Source of the DNA: Adenanthera pavonina
Taxonomy: Eukaryota; Streptophyta; Magnoliopsida; Fabales; Fabaceae
NCBI GenBank assembly: GCA_026686845.1
Contig: JAIVEN010000010.1
Location: forward strand, 25,828,001-25,892,000
Direction: 5' to 3'
DNA length: 64,000 bases
Shown: positions 1 through 11,666 of the stretch, piece by piece
Layout of the letters: every line of letters begins with the position of its first letter
Position numbering within the stretch: position 1 is the stretch's first letter
Notes under the pieces: generated by a model
Databases searched by the model: none
Told to the model about the DNA's origin: nothing
Seen by the model: the letters and a program-made list of their open reading frames with translations, nothing else
Translations under genes and position numbers: made by a program

Positions 1-859
1 GATCTCTCCTATCTCATAACTTCACTTGTTTTATTAGGATCTATTATGACCCTTATGGAAGATTCTGTAACCTACTAACCATACTTTTCGGAGCCTAACT
101 CCCATTTCCTAAGTTCAGTAAGTCTTTGCTTTTACAACATTTCAAACATTCTCAATTGTTTTTCATGCTCTTACAAAGATTTGGAGTTATTTAAACATCA
201 TCTGAGACCACCATATACTGTTCATACTTCTATTCATGTAGTAATAGGTGCCTTGGTAAGACTTATAGTGCCTATATTCAACTATTTGCATATCTTACCC
301 TTCATACTTTTGACATCTTTATTGCTTCTCATTTGACTCTAACTTCTATCAATCTAGAGCTTTGATTCACCACTATATCTTTGTGTATAAACATAACTCC
401 GAACCCTGTACTTTGCTTTTCATACCAGAGCCTTGGAATTCTTTTGGCTTTCTATGGGTCAGAGTTTGACTGACAATAAGATAGTGGTTACTAACTTTTT
501 ACTCTTTAACATTTTATTCTTATTTATAACCTCTTTAAATTCTTAGCCAAGGTCAAACAATGATCTGGCAATTTCAGAGAAATTTCTTAACCATTTGAAA
601 GTCTCTTGCTAGCTGAGTTAGAATCCAGCTCTCGCCCTCTCACCATCATTCATTTCTGCTCATTTGGGCATCACCCCAAGAGCTACCTCTCATATGCCTT
701 GCCTCGATGGCTTTCACTATATGGAGGATTTCATCTTTCTTGGCTCAATTGGGCTTCTCCCCAAGAGCTATTATCTTGTCTCAATTAGGCTTTTCCCCAA
801 GATCCCTTTTTCCTTACCTTGGCAGCTGACGGAGGATTTCTTTTATTATGAGATCTTCT
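1..859. other. CT-rich anonymous DNA, no gene
   Basis: I see no convincing gene here. The short open frames have no recognisable motif. Between about 660 and 806 a phrase close to CAATTGGGCTTCTCCCCAAGA occurs three times (near 660, 744 and 780), and a phrase like GGAGGATTTC follows near 723 and 831. The compositional style (T/C-rich plus strand) resembles 40935-43490, so this may be more of the same decayed minus-strand gypsy interior; that is inference only. The stretch is the left flank of the 860-12983 element and ends in its target duplication CTTCT at 855-859. Confidence 0.45.
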
Positions 860-2718
860 TGTTAGCAGGGCTGACTTCCCAAGAGGGGGGTGAATTGGGA
901 AGTTTGAGATTTTTCTGCACAAAGTGAAGTAAGTGAAGATATCACAGTATAATGAAAATAATGCGTAAAACAGAGCAAGGTGAAAAGTAAAGATAAGGAG
1001 AAGATAAGTCAGTGATTTATCCTGGTTCGGTCTATTCACTTGACCTACATCCAGTCCCCAAGACACCTCTTAAGATTTATCCACTATACAGCAAGAATTT
1101 CAGTGGGCTTCTTGCTAAAGCCGCAGTACATGAGTATGCTCTGTTTCTGAGCTCTCTCAAACTTTCCAAGCACTTTCACTATGTGCTTCCCAATCCCCTT
1201 GTGAATACCCCTCACAAGTAAATCTATCTCCCAGATGAAGAATAGATTGATTACAATGAAATAACTCTCTTGTAAAGAGTGGATATGAAAGTTTAAGTAC
1301 AAGTTTAGAAGTTAAGAGGGTAAAAGCTTTTGAGAAGAAGATTCAGCAGAAATTCGGTATATACAAGTTTGATTCGTTACCCACAACTTCAAATGATGTT
1401 GTATTTATAGATTTAGGTCTCAAATATCCGTTAGAGACTAAATCTATCCGTTGGGGAAGTTATTCAACGGTTACTCTGAAAAACTATCTGTTTACCAACC
1501 GCATTTAATGTTTCTGACATACTGAAATTGGAATTTTGGTTGGCCAACAGACAAATTTTGAAGGAACCGAAGATTAAAGCTTCCAATGTTACAGCACGAA
1601 GTTCGTCTGTTCATGAAGTGAAATTCGAATTTTGAAACTTACAAAACATTTTCACAATGTGCCATACAAATTTTCAAGAAGAAAGTTTTTCGGTTAAGTG
1701 TGAACAATGTTTTCAATTTTCTACAGTGCCTTCGAAATTCGAATTTTGGATCCCCAAAATTCGTCTGTCCATTGAACGTTTAAAGGGACACAGTAGATTA
1801 CTTTCTTCGAAATTCGAATTTTGAAAGGGCGAAATTCATCTGTCAGAGAAACTCTTTTCAGACTAATTTCATCATTCGAATGTTGCAAGTTCTTATTATT
1901 CGTATGTCAATGTTTCATTTCAATAGACTCAAGAACTTAGCTGCTGAAATTCGAATTTCAATGTTCAAAGTTCGTCTGTCAGAGAGCAGTTTTGAAACTT
2001 AAATCACTCTTGATCTCAGGTGAACTTTAACATAGTTTCAGACGAATTTTTTCCATTTTCTCAAGTTTTGTTTTGTTTGAAATTCGAATTTTGAAGACTC
2101 AAAGTTCGTCTGTTGCAAAGAAGCATCTTTTAGACTTATATGAAAATTTGATGTTGGAAGTTCAAAATTCGTCTGTCAGAGAGCATTTATCAAACTCAAT
2201 TTCATTTTGATTTCAGATGCACTTTATCATAGTTTCAGACGAATTTCTTTAGTTTTTACAAACTTCATTTTACTTGAAATTCGAATTTTGAAAGTGTGAA
2301 GTTCGTCTGTTACAAAAGGCCTTTTTTCAGACTAGATGAAAATTCGAATTTTGAACAACCAAAATTCGTCTGACAGAGAGCCATCTCTTCAGACTTATTC
2401 AGTTTTAGCTCGAAATTCGAATTTCCAAAGGCAAAGTTCGAATTTCCAACTTGACAGTTTAGCTTAAACTTTCAACCATCGTCTGTTTGTGGGTGTTTTT
2501 CAAATATTTGAAGATTTAACATAAAATCAAAGTTTGAAAACTTCTTTTCTTCAAATCAAAATCTTTTACCTAGTCATAACAAAAACTAAGGATCCTACAA
2601 AAGATCTAACAGCAAGTACTCAGAAAATCTTCACTTGAAACAGCTTTGCTCTCCTTTGATATCTTCAATCCAAGCTCTTGAATGTTGGTTTGGAATCATC
2701 ACAACTCTTGTTTCAACA
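860..2718 (-). repeat. 3' LTR of the complete SIRE-type element
   Basis: 1859 bp. On the minus strand it opens TGTTGAAACAAGAG at 2718 and closes GCTAACA at 860. It is near-identical to 11124-12983. It holds a TATA-like CTATAAATA (minus strand, 1410-1402) and, upstream of that, the AAATTCGAATTT/TTCGTCTG array; for example AAATTC starts at 1735 and TTCGTCTG at 1760. The phrase GAGGGGGGTGAATTGG near 881-900 is typical of the LTR ends of this group in plants. Confidence 0.95.
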
Positions 2719-2732
2719 TTCTCCCCCTTTTT
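2719..2732 (-). other. Polypurine tract
   Basis: On the minus strand AAAAAGGGGGAGAA lies directly against the first base of the 3' LTR, the position where plus-strand DNA synthesis is primed in LTR retrotransposons. The same tract, slightly altered, abuts the LTR at 15828. Confidence 0.9.
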
Positions 2733-2994
2733 GATGATGACAAAACAACTTACAAACTGGATTAGTACTTAGGTTTGCTTTCACAAGCTCCCCCTCAACA
2801 TATGCATAAGATATCAAAACAACAGATTTAAGGCACAAAATATTGCAACAAAGGGATCCATTCATTTAATCAAGAGTTTCTTGTACAGAAACAAATTAAG
2901 CAAAGTTCAAACATTAAATCCAGTTCAAACAACAAATTCAAAACACAAATACACAGTACAAAGTACAACAAGAGGACTTAAGCCTAATCTCCAA

Positions 2995-5160
2995 TCATTT
3001 CTTCTTGGACTTGGTCTTCTTGCTGTAGGATTTCCTTTTTCCTTTCCCAGATTGCTCAGCAGCAAACTTTCCAGTTTGCCCAGACTTCCCCCCCTTTTTG
3101 ACATCATCAGGAAGGCCAACAAAATCAGTCGGAGGAGGGATCTGAGAGACAGGAATAGCACGAAGGGGTACAGGAGCAAAAGGGATTTCAGGTTCAGCTG
3201 GGGGCTCAGTGCTTGTTTCCTCGTCAGAGATTTCCAGCAGCTCCTGCATTGCCTGTCTGGAAAGAGCTAGTTGAGCTCTTTGTTCCTCTGTAAGACCATA
3301 GGCAGCTAGAGAAGAGAAAGCTGGTTTAGCAGGAGGAAACATTTCTTCCAGCCTTCTCCTCTGAGCTTCCAGTAGAGCATTGTGAGCAATGGCAACATAG
3401 TCAACAATAGGTACAAGGCTCCTTTCTTCAGTGCTCACATCTTCTTGCATAGAGGAGCTTGAAATGGCTGCAACTAGTCTTTCAACTTGCTCAGATTCTT
3501 GAGTTGACAGAATTGATTCCTGAGCATCTTCTTGCATGGGCTCATGAGGGCTTGTATCTTGGAGTCCTTCTTCTCCCAATACATAGTCCAAGGGTGGACC
3601 AGGACTTGGTGTTCTCATTGCACCAGCACCATCTATGTCATCATCATCATGGTCAAAGGAGGCAATCTTGAAGGGACTTGGAGGCATAGGGGATGGAGAC
3701 AGAGTAGGCTCAGGGACACCAGGCTGAGGTGGAGCTGAAGTGGTAGGAATTGCATTTCTTATCTCTTCATAGGCATCAGCCACCACCTTCATATTTACAG
3801 CCAACTGATGGATCTGATCTTGTAGATGAGTAAATTTGGCATTTTGCTCATCTCTTATGCTGAGAATGAGTGTTGACAGACTGTCAAACAACTCAGTGAC
3901 CTTTGTTGGCTTGGCCTGTGAGGAGGGAGTGGAAGGAGGGTGAGTAGGCCTGGAGGGAGATGGGATTGGCTGAGAAGGCTGAGGTACAGATTTGCCAGGG
4001 GCCTCGGAAGTTCCTTCTTGTTGGAGGGATGCATCAGCAACAAAGAACAAGTCTTCAGATTTCCTTGCTCCCTTTCCAACCCATCGTCTTTCATCTCTTT
4101 CAATGCCCATCCTTTGCAGTTCGTCCTCTTTGAATGCCTCAGTAAGTTTACCTTTCCCCTTTTCAATGTGTTGAATCCTAGCATGCTGCAGGATTCTTGA
4201 AATAATTGCAGCATAGGGGAGTGTGGAATCCTTCCTCTGATCCCTTGCCTTTATCATTCTCTGGAGGATGATATGACCCATGTTAATCAGCTTCCCACGT
4301 ATGATAGCAGTCATCACATGAGCCTCTGCCCTTGTTATCAAATTGAAGCTGCCACCCTTGTTGAATATGATCCTGGACACTATATAGTGCCGGATCCTGA
4401 CTTGTACACTTAGGTTTGTGGGCTTCAACAGATTTATTGTTGGCCTGTTCTCCCTTCTCCTGAATAAGGTGTCCAAGATGGTGCTCTCTTTGTAGTTCAG
4501 AAAGGATCCACCTTCTTCATCAGCTGTGCTTGCCTCATCCATATATCCAGAGGCTGTGATGTCAATTTTCAGCCCATCTTATCCTGGGATTTCCAGCACT
4601 TCATTGATTGTTTCATCAGCAAGCCAGATGGTCCTTGATCTCAAAGTGACCTCCCATTTCTTTTTCTTGCTGTTATATTGAAGAGAGGCATACCAAGTCT
4701 TCACTACTTCATCATCATATTTTTCAGCAATTTCCAACAGGTTTTTGTATCTTATCAACCATAATGCAGCATCAAAGTTGCTGGATATCAAAAATTGCTC
4801 CATATTTACACAGTGAGGCTTGATTACCTTTTTGCTGGAAAACTTGGCAGAAAACTCTTCTTGAATCTCAGGAGTGCTCCAAAGTGGCAGTGTAGTAAGC
4901 TCAAATTCTCCAGATTGTGTAGAAGAGGAGGAAGCCACAGTAGCAGTATCAGCCGAAGGGACCGCAGTTTTTGATGAGGAAGGTCCAGTTTTCTGTGAAT
5001 CTGCCTTGGATGATGATTTCTGGCGTTTAGAAGGGGTAGCTTTACTGGGTTCGGCCTTTCTCTTGGATTTCTCTCCTTCCTTTGTAGCATATTGAGATTT
5101 GACCGTTCTTTTTGGCCGAGTTCTAGCTTGTCCTGCTCCAGGGATCTTTACTCTCACCAT
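2995..5160 (-). pseudogene. ORF2 of SIRE-type element ('envelope-like'), one in-frame stop
   Basis: The frame runs from ATG at 5160 to a stop at 2995, about 720 codons, broken by one TAA at about 4579-4581; both halves are in the same frame. The N-terminus is basic and Ser/Lys-rich. From about residue 95, across the stop, to about residue 310 the sequence resembles the 'putative plant transposon protein' domain often found in plant ORF2 proteins (for example ADETINEVLEIPG, then AHVMTAIIRGKLINMGHII). A Pro/Ser-rich stretch, a predicted coiled coil (LFDSLSTLILSIRDEQNAKF onward), an acidic Pro-rich segment and a Lys-rich tail (SKKTKSKKK) follow. I see no signal peptide or transmembrane segment, so a membrane-fusion role is doubtful for this copy. 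The label 'envelope-like' comes from the position of ORF2 in SIRE1-type elements and not from any function visible here. Confidence 0.8.
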
Positions 5161-6142
5161 TTTTCAGTGGAATGATGCAGAATGAGGTTAAGGAAAGGTT
5201 TATGGGATACGAATGGAAGTTTAAACGGTGAAGACTGATGGTTTTTGGACAGGAGTTAAGAGGATTAAAGAGAGAATCAGAACAGATTTAGAGAGGTTAC
5301 AAATAGGGTTGCGTCTGTTCCGAGGAAACCGTTACATTTAACGTGTGTAACCGTCTGACAGACAAATTTTGAGGGGTCAAAATTCGAACTTCGAGCAGTT
5401 ACAAGTTAAACCGTTAAGCACAACTTACTGACAGATGAATTTTCATCTTAAAAGTTCGTCTGATAGTGGCTTGAAACAAGCAATACAAGCACAACAGACG
5501 AATTTTGTTCCACCAAAGTTCGAATGTTGAAAAGAAAAAGGCAGGCAACAATCAAACTATCAATCAACAGACGAATTAAACATGCAGAACTGCATCTTTC
5601 AATAATTCAACATGAAGGACATGATTCATCAGACGAATTTTGAACTGAAAATTTGAATTTTTCAACTTTTGTAAAGATTGTGGACAATTCATATGTTAAG
5701 AAGTAATAATTTGTGTAGCAGTGATGGACAAACAGATGAATTTGAAAATTTGAACTTTCAAGTTTCAACAGATGAATTTCGAGGCATTACTGAGAACTGT
5801 TCCAAGGCATAACAGGCCGAAGTTCGTCTGTTAGTGAACTGAAATTCGAATGTTGACCATATTGACCATGTCAAAAGCACATTTTATGAAGCAAAATACG
5901 TCTAACACACATTAAAATGCGAATTTCATCTTTAAAAACTTACAGAACGGATCCAAAACTTAGAATTTACATCATTTACTCCATTTTCTGGCTGTTCCAT
6001 TCTGACGTGCTCCAATCTTCAAGTTTATTGCCATTGATTTTCACAAGGAGCACTTGCACCTCAAATTAAACATACTCCGATGCTCAAGTTAGAATTGATT
6101 CTAATATTGAAAATTCTAAAGACAGAATTGCACAGAAATATC
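5161..6142 (-). other. pol-ORF2 spacer carrying LTR-like motifs
   Basis: This 1-kb non-coding gap lies between pol and ORF2. It contains the same words that fill the LTRs: CAGACGAA near 5500, 5569 and 5631, degenerate CAGATGAA near 5730 and 5770, TTCGTCTG near 5455 and 5825, and several ATTCGAA cores. No open frame of note lies on the coding strand. It could hold a promoter or processing signal for ORF2; that is inference. Confidence 0.7.
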
Positions 6143-9100
6143 TTACAGTTCATTGGGGTTTACCATTCCCAATTCTCTCCTTATTTTACAAAGCCTGTCT
6201 TCTGGCAGAGGTTTTGTGAGTATATCAGCAACTTGATCCTCTGTTGGGATGTACTCCAATCTGACTTCTCCTTTCAGAACGTGATCTCTTATGAAGTGGT
6301 GCCTAACTTCAATATGCTTCATCCTTGAATGCATGATAGGATTCTTGGTGATATTTATAGCACTTTGGTTGTCACATGATTGGTATCTCTTTTATTTTAA
6401 CCTCAAGATCTTCAAGCTGCTGTTTCATCCAGATGACTTGGGCACAACAGCTTCCAGCTGCAACATACTCAGCTTCTGCAGTAGATAAGGCCACACTGTT
6501 TTGCTTTTTGCTGAACCATGAAACTAGGGATCCTCCAAGGAACTGACAGGTTCCACTTGTGCTTTTTCTGTCAGTTTTAGATCCTGCAAAATCAGCATCA
6601 GTGTATCCTTTGAGGTCTTCTCCATTGCCTTTTGGATACCAAAGACCCATCTGTGATGTTCCAATAAGATATCTAAAAATTCTTTTCACAGCTGTTGCAT
6701 GGGATTCTTTGGGGCATGATTGGAACCTTGCACACATGCAGACACTGAACATAATGTTAGGTCTGCTGGCAGTTAAGTACAGCAGGGATCCAATCATTTT
6801 TCTGTACTGAGTAATGTCAAACATCTTCCCATTCTCATCCATATCCAGTTTGGTTGTAGTAGACATAGGTGTTCCCATTGGCTTGGCATTCTCCATTCCA
6901 AACTTCTTTAGCAGCTCCTTTAGATACTTGGATTGACTGAGAAAGATACCATCATCAAGCTGTCTGATTTGCAGCCCAAGGAAGAAGTTAAGTTCACCCA
7001 TCATGGACATCTCGAATTCTCCCTGCATTAACTCAGAAAATTTCTTGCAAAGAGTTTCATTAGTAGCACTGAAAATAATATCATCAACATAGATTTGAAC
7101 AATCAGTAAATCTTTATTTTCTTTCTTAGTGAATAAAGTTGTGTCAACTTTGCCTCTATTAAACCCTTTTTCAATTAGAAAATTGCTCAGTCTCTCATAC
7201 CATGCTCTAGGGGCTTGTTTTAAACCATAAAGAGCCTTCTTCAGTTTATAAACATGATTTGGTTTAGTAGAATCTTCAAAACCTGAAGGTTGATCTACAT
7301 AAACCTCTTTCATGATATATCCATTTAAAAAGGCACTCTTTACATCCATTTGATATAGTAAAATGTTTTTCATGCATGCGTATGCTAGCAGTATTCTTAT
7401 AGCCTCTAGTCTAGCTACTGGTGCAAAGGTTTCTTCAAAATCAATACCTTCTTCCTGATTATACCCTTTAGCAACCAGTCTAGCCTTATTTCTGATTATT
7501 GTTCCAGATTCATCCAGTTTATTTCTGAAAACCCATTTGGTACCAATAATAGGATGATTTTTGGGCCTAGGCACTAAATCCCAAACATGATTCCTTTTAA
7601 ACTGATTTAGTTCATCTTGCATAGCTAAAATATAGTAATCACCAGTTAGGGCTTCTTTAGCACATTTAGGTTCAATTTGAGAAATGAAAGCGCGGTTGAG
7701 CATTTGATCCCTTAACTGTTTTCTGGTTTTGACTCTCTCTTGAACATTCCCTATTATTTGATCAACAGGATGATTCCTTTGATATCTCCAAGCTCTAGGG
7801 AGTTCTTGAGATGTTTCTTCATCAAACTCTTGCTCCTGGATATCTTCCTCTGTGTTAACAGATTTAGATATCTTTGGAGGCTCAATTTTACTTTTATCAG
7901 AAATGCCTAGTTTTTCAAAGTTAAATGCAAGATCATCCTCATTGGTAACATGTTTTGAAACAGTTTCATTTTCAATGAAAACCACATGCACAGATTCTTC
8001 TACCACATTTGATCTTTTATTATAAACTCTATATGCCTTACTCCTACTAGAATAGCCCAGAAATATACCTTCATCGGATTTGGCATCAAAGTTACCCAGA
8101 TTTTCTTTCCCATTGTTGTGAATGAAGCATTTGCACCCAAACACATGGAGGTGTGACAAATTTGGCTTTCTTCCCTTGTACAGTTCATATGGAGTCTTCC
8201 CAAGGATTGGTCTGATGTAGGCTTTGTTTATGATGTAACTTACTGTATTCACTGCATCAGCCCAGAACACTTGAGAGAGTTCCTTCTCATTCAGCATAGC
8301 TCTAGCAATCTCTCCAATGGTTCTGTTCTTCCTTTCCACCACTCCATTTTGTTGAGGAGTTATTGGTGCTGAGAAGTTGTGGTCAATCCCATGCTCATTG
8401 CAGTACTCCAGGAAGTATGCATTTTCAAATTCTCCTCCATGGTCTGACCTGATAGACACAATAGAAATACCTTTCTCATTTTGCACTTTCTTAGCTAAGG
8501 TTACAAATGCATCAAAGGTATCACTTTTAGAGGAAAGAAACAATGTCCAAGTGAATCTAGAATAATCATCTACAATTACAAGCACATACAGATTACCACC
8601 AAGACTTTTCACCCTGGATGGTCCAATTAAGTCCATATGCAACAATTCAAGTGGTCTTGTTTTGGTAACTACATTTTTAGATTTGAAGGATGATTTAGTT
8701 TGTTTTCCTCTTAGGCATGCATCACATTCTTTATCCTTTTCAAAAGATATTTTAGGAAGACCAGTTACTAGCTCATTTTTAATCAGTTTAGACAATTGAT
8801 TCATGTTAACATGAGCTAATCTCCTATGCCATAGCCAACTATCATTATCCTGACTAATTAAACATACAGAGTCCAAGGGAGGAAGTTCATCAAGGTCAAT
8901 AGTATAACAGTTACCATCCCTTTGAGCTTTGAGGATTACATTGTGATCACTTTTTCTGATGACCAGGCAAAACTTTGAGTCAAACAGCACCCAGTTTCCT
9001 TTGTCATAAGTCTGACTCACGCTTAGCAAGTTGTGGTTGAGGCCAATCACAAACAGCACCTCTTCAATGGATGTTTCTGGATTTTTGCCCACAATTCCAA

Positions 9101-9260
9101 TACCAACGATTTTGCCATATTGGTCACCTCCAAAGGTCACCTTTCCTCCTTTCTTGTCTCTAAGGGTGATGAACTTCTCCTTATCACCAGTCATGTGGCT
9201 TGAGCAGGCACTGTCCATATACCATTTGTTGCTTTTCTTAGCTTTGAGACAGACCTGCAA
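6143..9260 (-). pseudogene. Ty1-copia pol: protease, integrase, reverse transcriptase, RNase H (one frameshift)
   Basis: The main frame runs 9260 to 6372 (962 codons); the last 63 codons continue in another frame at 6334-6143 after a frameshift near 6380. Domains in order: protease with WYMDSACSSHMTG near residue 16 (DSA where DSG is usual); pre-integrase zinc region (LWHRRLAHVNMNQ ... CDACLRGKQTKSSF); integrase core with HMDLIGP, IRSDHGGEFEN and VVERKNRTIGE, giving an intact D-D-E; reverse transcriptase with TKWVFRNKLDESG, FAPVARLEAIR, DVKSAFLNG and YVDDIIF; RNase H with GYTDADFAGSKTDRKSTSG and ALSTAEAEYVAA. The frameshift falls inside RNase H, before the conserved ending VADILTKPL. The first codons sit in the -1 frame relative to gag; see the finding on 9265-9290. 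The product would make the cDNA and insert it. The call to copia is certain from domain order. Confidence 0.95.
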
Positions 9261-9268
9261 AACAAAGT

Positions 9269-11068
9269 TTATGTTTTCCTTTTAGGTACCCAAACTTGCT
9301 TGGGTCCTTTTCGGTCAGTAGGTATTTCCCTAGATGCAGATGCAACTTTGGGAACCCATTCAACTTTCCTGCTAAGTCCATTTTTCTTCAAAACACACGA
9401 ATTAGAAATATGTCCCATTTTGTTACAGAAATGACAGGTAGTGAAAGGACTACTAGATTGAGAAGTAGGAAGAAAACAATGCAGATAATACTTTTGTCTA
9501 GCATGTCTTGGCTGATCATATGTTTCAATGTGAGGTGATGCATCATTTTTCTTTTTATTGTTCTCAGCATGCACAAATTGTCTCATATATAAATTCTGAT
9601 TTTTCTTCCTAATCTTTTCCTTGACAGCACATGGATCATAGCCAAGACCAGCTTTTCCCTGTGATATTCTTTGGCTCCCCATCAATGCAAACAACATATC
9701 TTTACCTCTAGTGAGCCTAGACATGCTTTTAACTAAATAATCATTAGTTTGCTTAAGTTTAGTGCATGAAGTACAGCAAACAGATTCAGAAGAAGGTAAA
9801 GAGACAGTTTCAGAAACTATGCTTTGAGACTCCAGCTTACTTATCTTTTTCTTTGCTAATTTCAGTTCGTTAGCAACTTTAATGAATTCATCATGAAGCT
9901 CATGAAATGCATCTAGTAATTCAGAATAGGAAGGTTCAGATTCATATACCTCTTCTTCCTGATCACTGCTGTATGAGGGTATGGCTTCTTCAGAAGCAAG
10001 TGCCATCAGACAAATGTTGGCAATCTCATCCTCATCTTCTTCTTCCTCATCTGAGCTGTTGCCCCATATAGATGAGATGTAGGCCTTCTTCTTCTTTCCT
10101 TTATCAGTAGCTTTCTTTTCCTTTTCTTGTTTCTTGATGAATTGGGGGCAGTCCCACTTTATGTGTCCCTGCTTCTTGCATTCATAGCAAGTCACAGGTT
10201 CTTTTGTCTCTTTCTTGCTTTCTCCAGCTGCTCCTGTCTTGAAGAATCTCTTGTTCTTCTTCTTGCTATAGAATCTTCCGAATTTTCTGACCATCATAGC
10301 CAGAGTTTCCTCATCCAGCTCATCTCCTTCATCAGATTCTTTTTCCTTTTCATCAGAAGCTTTGAGGGCAAGGCCTTTCTTCTTTCTGTCCAGCCCAGCT
10401 TCCTTGAGTGCTTTGATTTTTCCTTCATATTCCTCAAGGCTGCCGAAGAGAGCTGTGACAGAAGCCATTGATTCTCCTCTAGTTTCTTCTATTGCTGTCA
10501 CCTTGGGCTGCCATTCCAGAGGGAGAGTTCTGAGTATTTTTCTTACTTTCTCAGACTGAGTGTATTCCTTTCCCAGGCTTTTGAGTTGATTCACAATGAG
10601 GGTGAATCTCTTTTGCAGCTCCTTTACAGTCTCTCCTTCAGCCATTCTGAAGCTTTCATACTCCCCAATGCACGTGTTCAGTCTGTTCTCCCTGACTCCA
10701 GATGTTCCTTCATGTGCAATCTGCAGAGTATCCCACATTCCTTTTGCAGTGGTGCATTGCGAGGCTCTGTAGAATTCATCTTGGTTTAGGGCGCTGACTA
10801 AACAATGTTTTGCTTTGAAATTCAGTAGGACTCTCCTTCTGTCCTCATCATTCCATTCTACTTCCAGCTTCTCTTTGTGTCCTCCATCTTCAGTTAGAGT
10901 CATTGGAACGAAATCTCCTTTTTCAATGACTGACCAGATGTCAAGATCAATTGATTGGAGGTAGATCTGTATTCTCATCTTCCAGTACCCATAATGCTCT
11001 CCACTGAAGCCTGGTGGTCTGTTAGTATTCTTCCCTTCAGGAAGTATACTCTCTCCAAAGCCAGCCAT
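9269..11068 (-). CDS. Gag polyprotein of SIRE-type element
   Basis: 599 residues from the ATG at 11068 (MAGFGESILPEG) to TAA at 9269. The frame is open further upstream to 11122, but only with a non-ATG codon inside the primer site, so the first ATG is chosen. The N-terminal half holds the copia Gag core (GYWKMRIQIYLQSIDLDIWS, then KELQKRFTLIVNQLKSLGKE). A Lys-rich stretch leads to a CCHC knuckle CYECKKQGHIKWDC, then an acidic run (SSDEEEEDEDE), a coiled-coil-like helix (DEFIKVANELKLAKKKISKL) and a second CCHC knuckle CHFCNKMGHISNSC near the C-terminus. Gag forms the cytoplasmic virus-like particle and binds element RNA. No stop interrupts it, unlike the copy at 25242-27032. Two knuckles flanking an acidic segment is the layout of long SIRE-type Gag proteins. 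Confidence 0.93.
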   Translation of the reverse strand: MAGFGESILPEGKNTNRPPGFSGEHYGYWKMRIQIYLQSIDLDIWSVIEKGDFVPMTLTEDGGHKEKLEVEWNDEDRRRVLLNFKAKHCLVSALNQDEFYRASQCTTAKGMWDTLQIAHEGTSGVRENRLNTCIGEYESFRMAEGETVKELQKRFTLIVNQLKSLGKEYTQSEKVRKILRTLPLEWQPKVTAIEETRGESMASVTALFGSLEEYEGKIKALKEAGLDRKKKGLALKASDEKEKESDEGDELDEETLAMMVRKFGRFYSKKKNKRFFKTGAAGESKKETKEPVTCYECKKQGHIKWDCPQFIKKQEKEKKATDKGKKKKAYISSIWGNSSDEEEEDEDEIANICLMALASEEAIPSYSSDQEEEVYESEPSYSELLDAFHELHDEFIKVANELKLAKKKISKLESQSIVSETVSLPSSESVCCTSCTKLKQTNDYLVKSMSRLTRGKDMLFALMGSQRISQGKAGLGYDPCAVKEKIRKKNQNLYMRQFVHAENNKKKNDASPHIETYDQPRHARQKYYLHCFLPTSQSSSPFTTCHFCNKMGHISNSCVLKKNGLSRKVEWVPKVASASREIPTDRKGPKQVWVPKRKT

Positions 11069-11109
11069 TATAATTCCCGGACTGTGAGTTCCTTTGTATG
11101 GGAATCCGG

Positions 11110-11121
11110 GCTCTGATACCA
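11110..11121 (-). other. Primer binding site (initiator Met tRNA)
   Basis: On the minus strand, two bases after the 5' LTR end, the sequence TGGTATCAGAGC matches the complement of the 3' end of plant initiator-Met tRNA, the usual first-strand primer of copia elements. Confidence 0.95.
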
Positions 11122-11666
11122 CTTGTTAGCAGGGCTGACTTCCCAAGAGGGGGGGTGAATTGGGAAGTTTGAGATTTTTCTGTACAAAGTGAAGTAAGTG
11201 AAGATATCACAGTATAATGAAAACAATGCGTAAAACAGAGCAAGGTGAAAAGTAAAGATAAGGAGAAGAGAAGTCAGTGATTTATCCTGGTTCGGTCTAT
11301 TCACTTGACCTACATCCAGTCCCCAAGCCACCTCTTGAGATTTATCCACTATACAGCAAGAATTTCAGTGGGCTTCTTGCTAAAGCCGCAGTACATGAGT
11401 ATGCTCTGTTTCTGAGCTCTCTCAAACTTTCCAAGCACTTTCACTATGTGCTTCACAATCCCCTTGTGAATACCCCTCACAAGTAAATCTATCTCCCAGA
11501 TGAAGAATAGATTGATTACAATGAAATAACTCTCTTGTAAAGAGTGGATATGAAAGTTTAAGTACAAGTTTAGAAGTTAAGAGGGTAAAAGCTTTTGAGA
11601 AGAAGATTCAGCAGAAATTCGGTATATACAAGTTTGATTCGTTACCCACAACTTCAAATTATGTTG

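Noticed and set aside
1012..1302. Open frames repeated in LTRs (starting MIYPGSVYSLDL, MYLNFHIHSLQ, MSWGLDVGQVNR)
   Set aside because: They recur only because the LTR itself recurs at 860, 11124, 36782 and elsewhere. They lie across the R-U5 region, have no recognised motif and break in other copies.
2881..5095. Plus-strand open frames over 2881-3270, 3459-3738 and 4874-5095
   Set aside because: They are reverse-strand shadows of the ORF2 frame, which has the recognisable domain and coding-like composition.
11110..11121. tRNA-like TGGTATCAGAGC matches
   Set aside because: They are only the primer binding sites; no cloverleaf or anticodon region is present around them.
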